Part shown: one piece after another, positions 5,720 to 7,161 of the stretch | Layout: each line of letters starts with the position of its first letter | Position numbering within the stretch: the stretch's first letter is position 1 | Assembly (NCBI GenBank): GCA_900752115.1 | Contig: CAADUC010000045.1 | Span: 1 to 7,161 of the forward strand | Length of the DNA stretch: 7,161 bases | DNA from: Clostridia bacterium | GTDB lineage: Bacteria > Bacillota > Clostridia > Oscillospirales > Acutalibacteraceae | Direction: 5' to 3' | Notes under the pieces: model-generated | Told to the model about the DNA's origin: nothing | Databases searched by the model: none | What the model saw: the letters and a program-made list of their open reading frames with translations, nothing else | Translations under genes and position numbers: made by a program

Positions 5720-6931
5720 TTACACAGCGTCCCATAAGTCAAAGGCACAGCCCATTGCTTTGACAAGATCATCCGGCCTGTTGTATTTGACCTTTGCGTA
5801 AATGTCCATCGTGATTTTGCTGCTTTCATGGCCCGCCAAATATTGTACCGTTTTGGGGTCCACCGAAGAATGAATCAGATTGGTGATGTAGGTGTGCCGC
5901 AGCTGATGCGGTGTCACTTCAAAATCCAGGCTATATACCACATGGCCGTTATTCCTGGCTTTTTCTCCAAGTTTCGGGTAAAGCATATATTTTACATACT
6001 TTCCGTCCACAAGTTTTCTGGCCATTCTCGGCTTTGCAGTCCGCGTCACAATATACTGCCACAGCCGCTTAAACTGTGTATAGGATAGCGGATCACCGTC
6101 CCGATTGGCAATCACATAATCCGAAGTGGATTTTTTCTTTGCATCTTTCAGACATTCAACCAGACAGACCGGGAGAGGAATGTTTCTTTGTGCCGCTTTG
6201 GTCTTTAGCTCGGTAAGAATGACCGGCCTGTTATGTTCTGTGTGCCATGCCCGCCGTACCGTTAAGTACGGAGCCTCTGCATCCAGATACACAGAATCCC
6301 ATTGCAGCGCCAGGATTTCTTCCCGGCGCAGACCGGCATATAAACCGATCATCACAAATACATAGGGCGGCAAATCCCGGATCGTGTCCAAAAGCCGCTC
6401 AACCTGTTCATCCGTCAATGCCTGTCTTTCTTCCTGGGGAACTCCTCCCTTTGCATCCAGGTATATGGTCGGGTCCTCGTCAATCACATGGCTCTCCTTG
6501 GCCGCCCGGAAAATGGACTTGCAGAGAATCACCACAGACTTATAAACCGAAGCCAACTTCTTGGAAACAGGTACGAGGGCAAGTTGGATGTCATCCAGGG
6601 ATACATCAGCCATTCTCTTGTCTCCCAGCCCTCCAATAATGTGCCGCCGCACCTTAGAGGTATAATCTGTCAAGGTGGTGGCCCGAACATGGACGGACTG
6701 CATCAGCAGCCACTTCTCACAGTACTCAGCAACCGTAGGCGATCTTCGACGAAACGTAGTACTGTCAATCTGCTCTAACGCCTCCAGTTCCTTGTCATAA
6801 AGCTTTTCGGGCGTCTTTGCATAAAGCGCCACTCTGTTTCCATCCGAATCTTCGACTCTGGTTCTATAATATTCAATGCCGTTAAGCACGACCGTACCAT
6901 ATTGAGGAATTGCCCTTTTTCTTTTTGCCAA
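5720..6931 (-). CDS. tyrosine recombinase/integrase, 403 aa (second copy, TTG start)
   Basis: Paralogue of the integrase at 4363-5574. Seen: the same three-domain order and an ungapped alignment over all 403 residues, with about 234 identities (58%) by hand count. Catalytic residues are intact at identical positions: R202 (AGLRREE), K243/K245 (LKTKAAQR), H342 and R345 (PHQLRHTY), H368 (LAGHESS), Y378 (MDIYAKV). The catalytic domain is more conserved than the 81-170 and 300-330 stretches, which in this family contact DNA or neighbouring protomers. Start: a GTG at 6940 overlaps the AGGAGG itself, so it cannot be used with it; TTG 6931 lies eight bases after AGGAGG and yields MAKRKRAIPQYG, matching MAKKKKNIPQYG of the other copy. 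It has its own promoter-like region upstream and terminator downstream. It may act together with the first copy, serve another att site, or be the integrase of a second element stacked at the same place. Confidence 0.92.
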   Translation of the reverse strand: MAKRKRAIPQYGTVVLNGIEYYRTRVEDSDGNRVALYAKTPEKLYDKELEALEQIDSTTFRRRSPTVAEYCEKWLLMQSVHVRATTLTDYTSKVRRHIIGGLGDKRMADVSLDDIQLALVPVSKKLASVYKSVVILCKSIFRAAKESHVIDEDPTIYLDAKGGVPQEERQALTDEQVERLLDTIRDLPPYVFVMIGLYAGLRREEILALQWDSVYLDAEAPYLTVRRAWHTEHNRPVILTELKTKAAQRNIPLPVCLVECLKDAKKKSTSDYVIANRDGDPLSYTQFKRLWQYIVTRTAKPRMARKLVDGKYVKYMLYPKLGEKARNNGHVVYSLDFEVTPHQLRHTYITNLIHSSVDPKTVQYLAGHESSKITMDIYAKVKYNRPDDLVKAMGCAFDLWDAV

Positions 6932-6973
6932 TTCCGTCACCTCCTAAGAATAATGTCCAGCGCTGTACCTTTG

Positions 6974-7008
6974 TTTTATCAGACATATTAGGTTCCAGCA
7001 AGGATACG
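6974..7008 (-). promoter_or_regulatory. promoter-like region of the second integrase gene
   Basis: On the minus strand CGTATCCTTGCTG is followed by TCTGATAAAA. The 34-base block aligns without gaps to the one at 5617-5651, and in both cases exactly 42 bases separate TCTGATAAAA from the start codon, which also supports the TTG start. It begins eight bases after the stop codon of the partial gene at the right edge, so integrase expression could come both from here and by read-through. Confidence 0.45.
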
Positions 7009-7015
7009 GAACAGC

Positions 7016-7161
7016 TCAAGCTCGGACACTTCGCAGCTTGCGGTATGTAGCGCTTTTTTCCACTGGCTTTGCACGATGGGTGCATTTTGCGATATACTCC
7101 TGAAGGCCAGCATCTGTAAAGTACACGCAACCATTTTGCACATACTGAACATAGGAAATTA
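7016..7161 (-). CDS. C-terminal 47 residues of an unidentified element protein, possibly excisionase-like
   Basis: Seen: an open frame entering from the right edge, reading ISYVQYVQNGCVYFTDAGLQ, then EYIAKCTHRAKPVEKSATYR and KLRSVRA before TGA at 7018-7016. The protein begins outside the window. A 'YV.NG.VYFTDAGLQEYI' ending followed by a basic tail recalls the last beta-hairpin and helix of helix-turn-helix excisionases (HTH_17/MerR-like, typically 'vGr.v.Ft.e.le.yi'), and a small xis gene directly before int is a common order. That is a resemblance from a short tail, not an identification. The gene ends eight bases before the promoter-like block of the second integrase, with no terminator between. 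Confidence 0.6.
   Translation of the reverse strand, partial: ISYVQYVQNGCVYFTDAGLQEYIAKCTHRAKPVEKSATYRKLRSVRA

Larger units (their letters stand above)
4268..7161. mobile_element. one end of an integrative element inserted in rpsI (continues beyond the window)
   Basis: Borders: the S9 tail on the left; the right limit is outside the window. Content seen: two tyrosine recombinase genes and the end of a third gene, all minus strand, reading toward the attachment site. Base composition is visibly lower in GC than the left half. Whether it is an integrative conjugative element, a mobilizable island or a prophage cannot be decided, because no conjugation or phage gene is visible. Confidence 0.8.

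Noticed and set aside
6882..7130. 82-codon minus-strand frame at the right edge
   Set aside because: Overlaps both the end of the partial element gene and the start of the second integrase in a different frame; shadow.
1..7161. CRISPR array, tRNA or rRNA genes
   Set aside because: No regularly spaced repeats and no tRNA- or rRNA-like sequence were seen on either strand; the attachment site is in rpsI, not a tRNA gene.

Overview
The window looks like a chromosome segment of a fairly GC-rich Clostridia member (Bacillota), perhaps of the Oscillospiraceae type. The basis is a sigI-rsgI pair, clostridial Shine-Dalgarno sites, a Firmicute-type XRE remnant and an integrative element with Tn916-like tyrosine recombinases. 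The genus is an inference. By eye, about 1-4270 is clearly richer in GC than about 4270-7161, which fits resident chromosome on the left and acquired DNA on the right.

Left, 1-1680, minus strand: sigI (759-1532) and rsgI (759 down past base 1) form a translationally coupled pair, with start and stop codons sharing one base. They encode an alternative sigma factor and its membrane-bound anti-sigma factor; the sensor end of the anti-sigma factor is outside the window. A possible sigma-I-type promoter with an A/T tract lies at the 5' end of sigI, and a doubtful 37-codon leader ORF lies upstream. Middle, 1680-2271: an untidy intergenic region holding the C-terminal part of an XRE repressor domain (plus strand, first helix missing) and a long hairpin overlapping its stop codon. 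Then 2272-4068, minus strand: a secreted, membrane-tethered 5'-nucleotidase/UshA-type phosphohydrolase, probably for nucleotide scavenging at the cell surface.

Junction, about 4114-4270: reading on the minus strand there is an orphan piece of ribosomal protein S9 (its last 16 residues plus stop), then a strong intrinsic terminator. Upstream of those 16 codons the S9 homology stops and element DNA begins. This is best explained as the attachment site of an element that integrated into the 3' end of rpsI, leaving the native tail and terminator here and presumably an intact rpsI, with an element-supplied 3' end, at the far end of the element.

Right, 4268-7161: the end of that element carries two tandem tyrosine recombinase genes, both minus strand. 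With corrected starts both proteins are exactly 403 residues; they align without a gap at about 58% identity (hand count) and keep every catalytic residue. Each gene has its own promoter-like region with the same internal layout, and the upstream gene has its own terminator. At the right edge is the C-terminus of another minus-strand protein that could be an excisionase-like DNA-binding protein. The most interesting feature is the combination of an rpsI attachment site with a duplicated, apparently intact integrase module.
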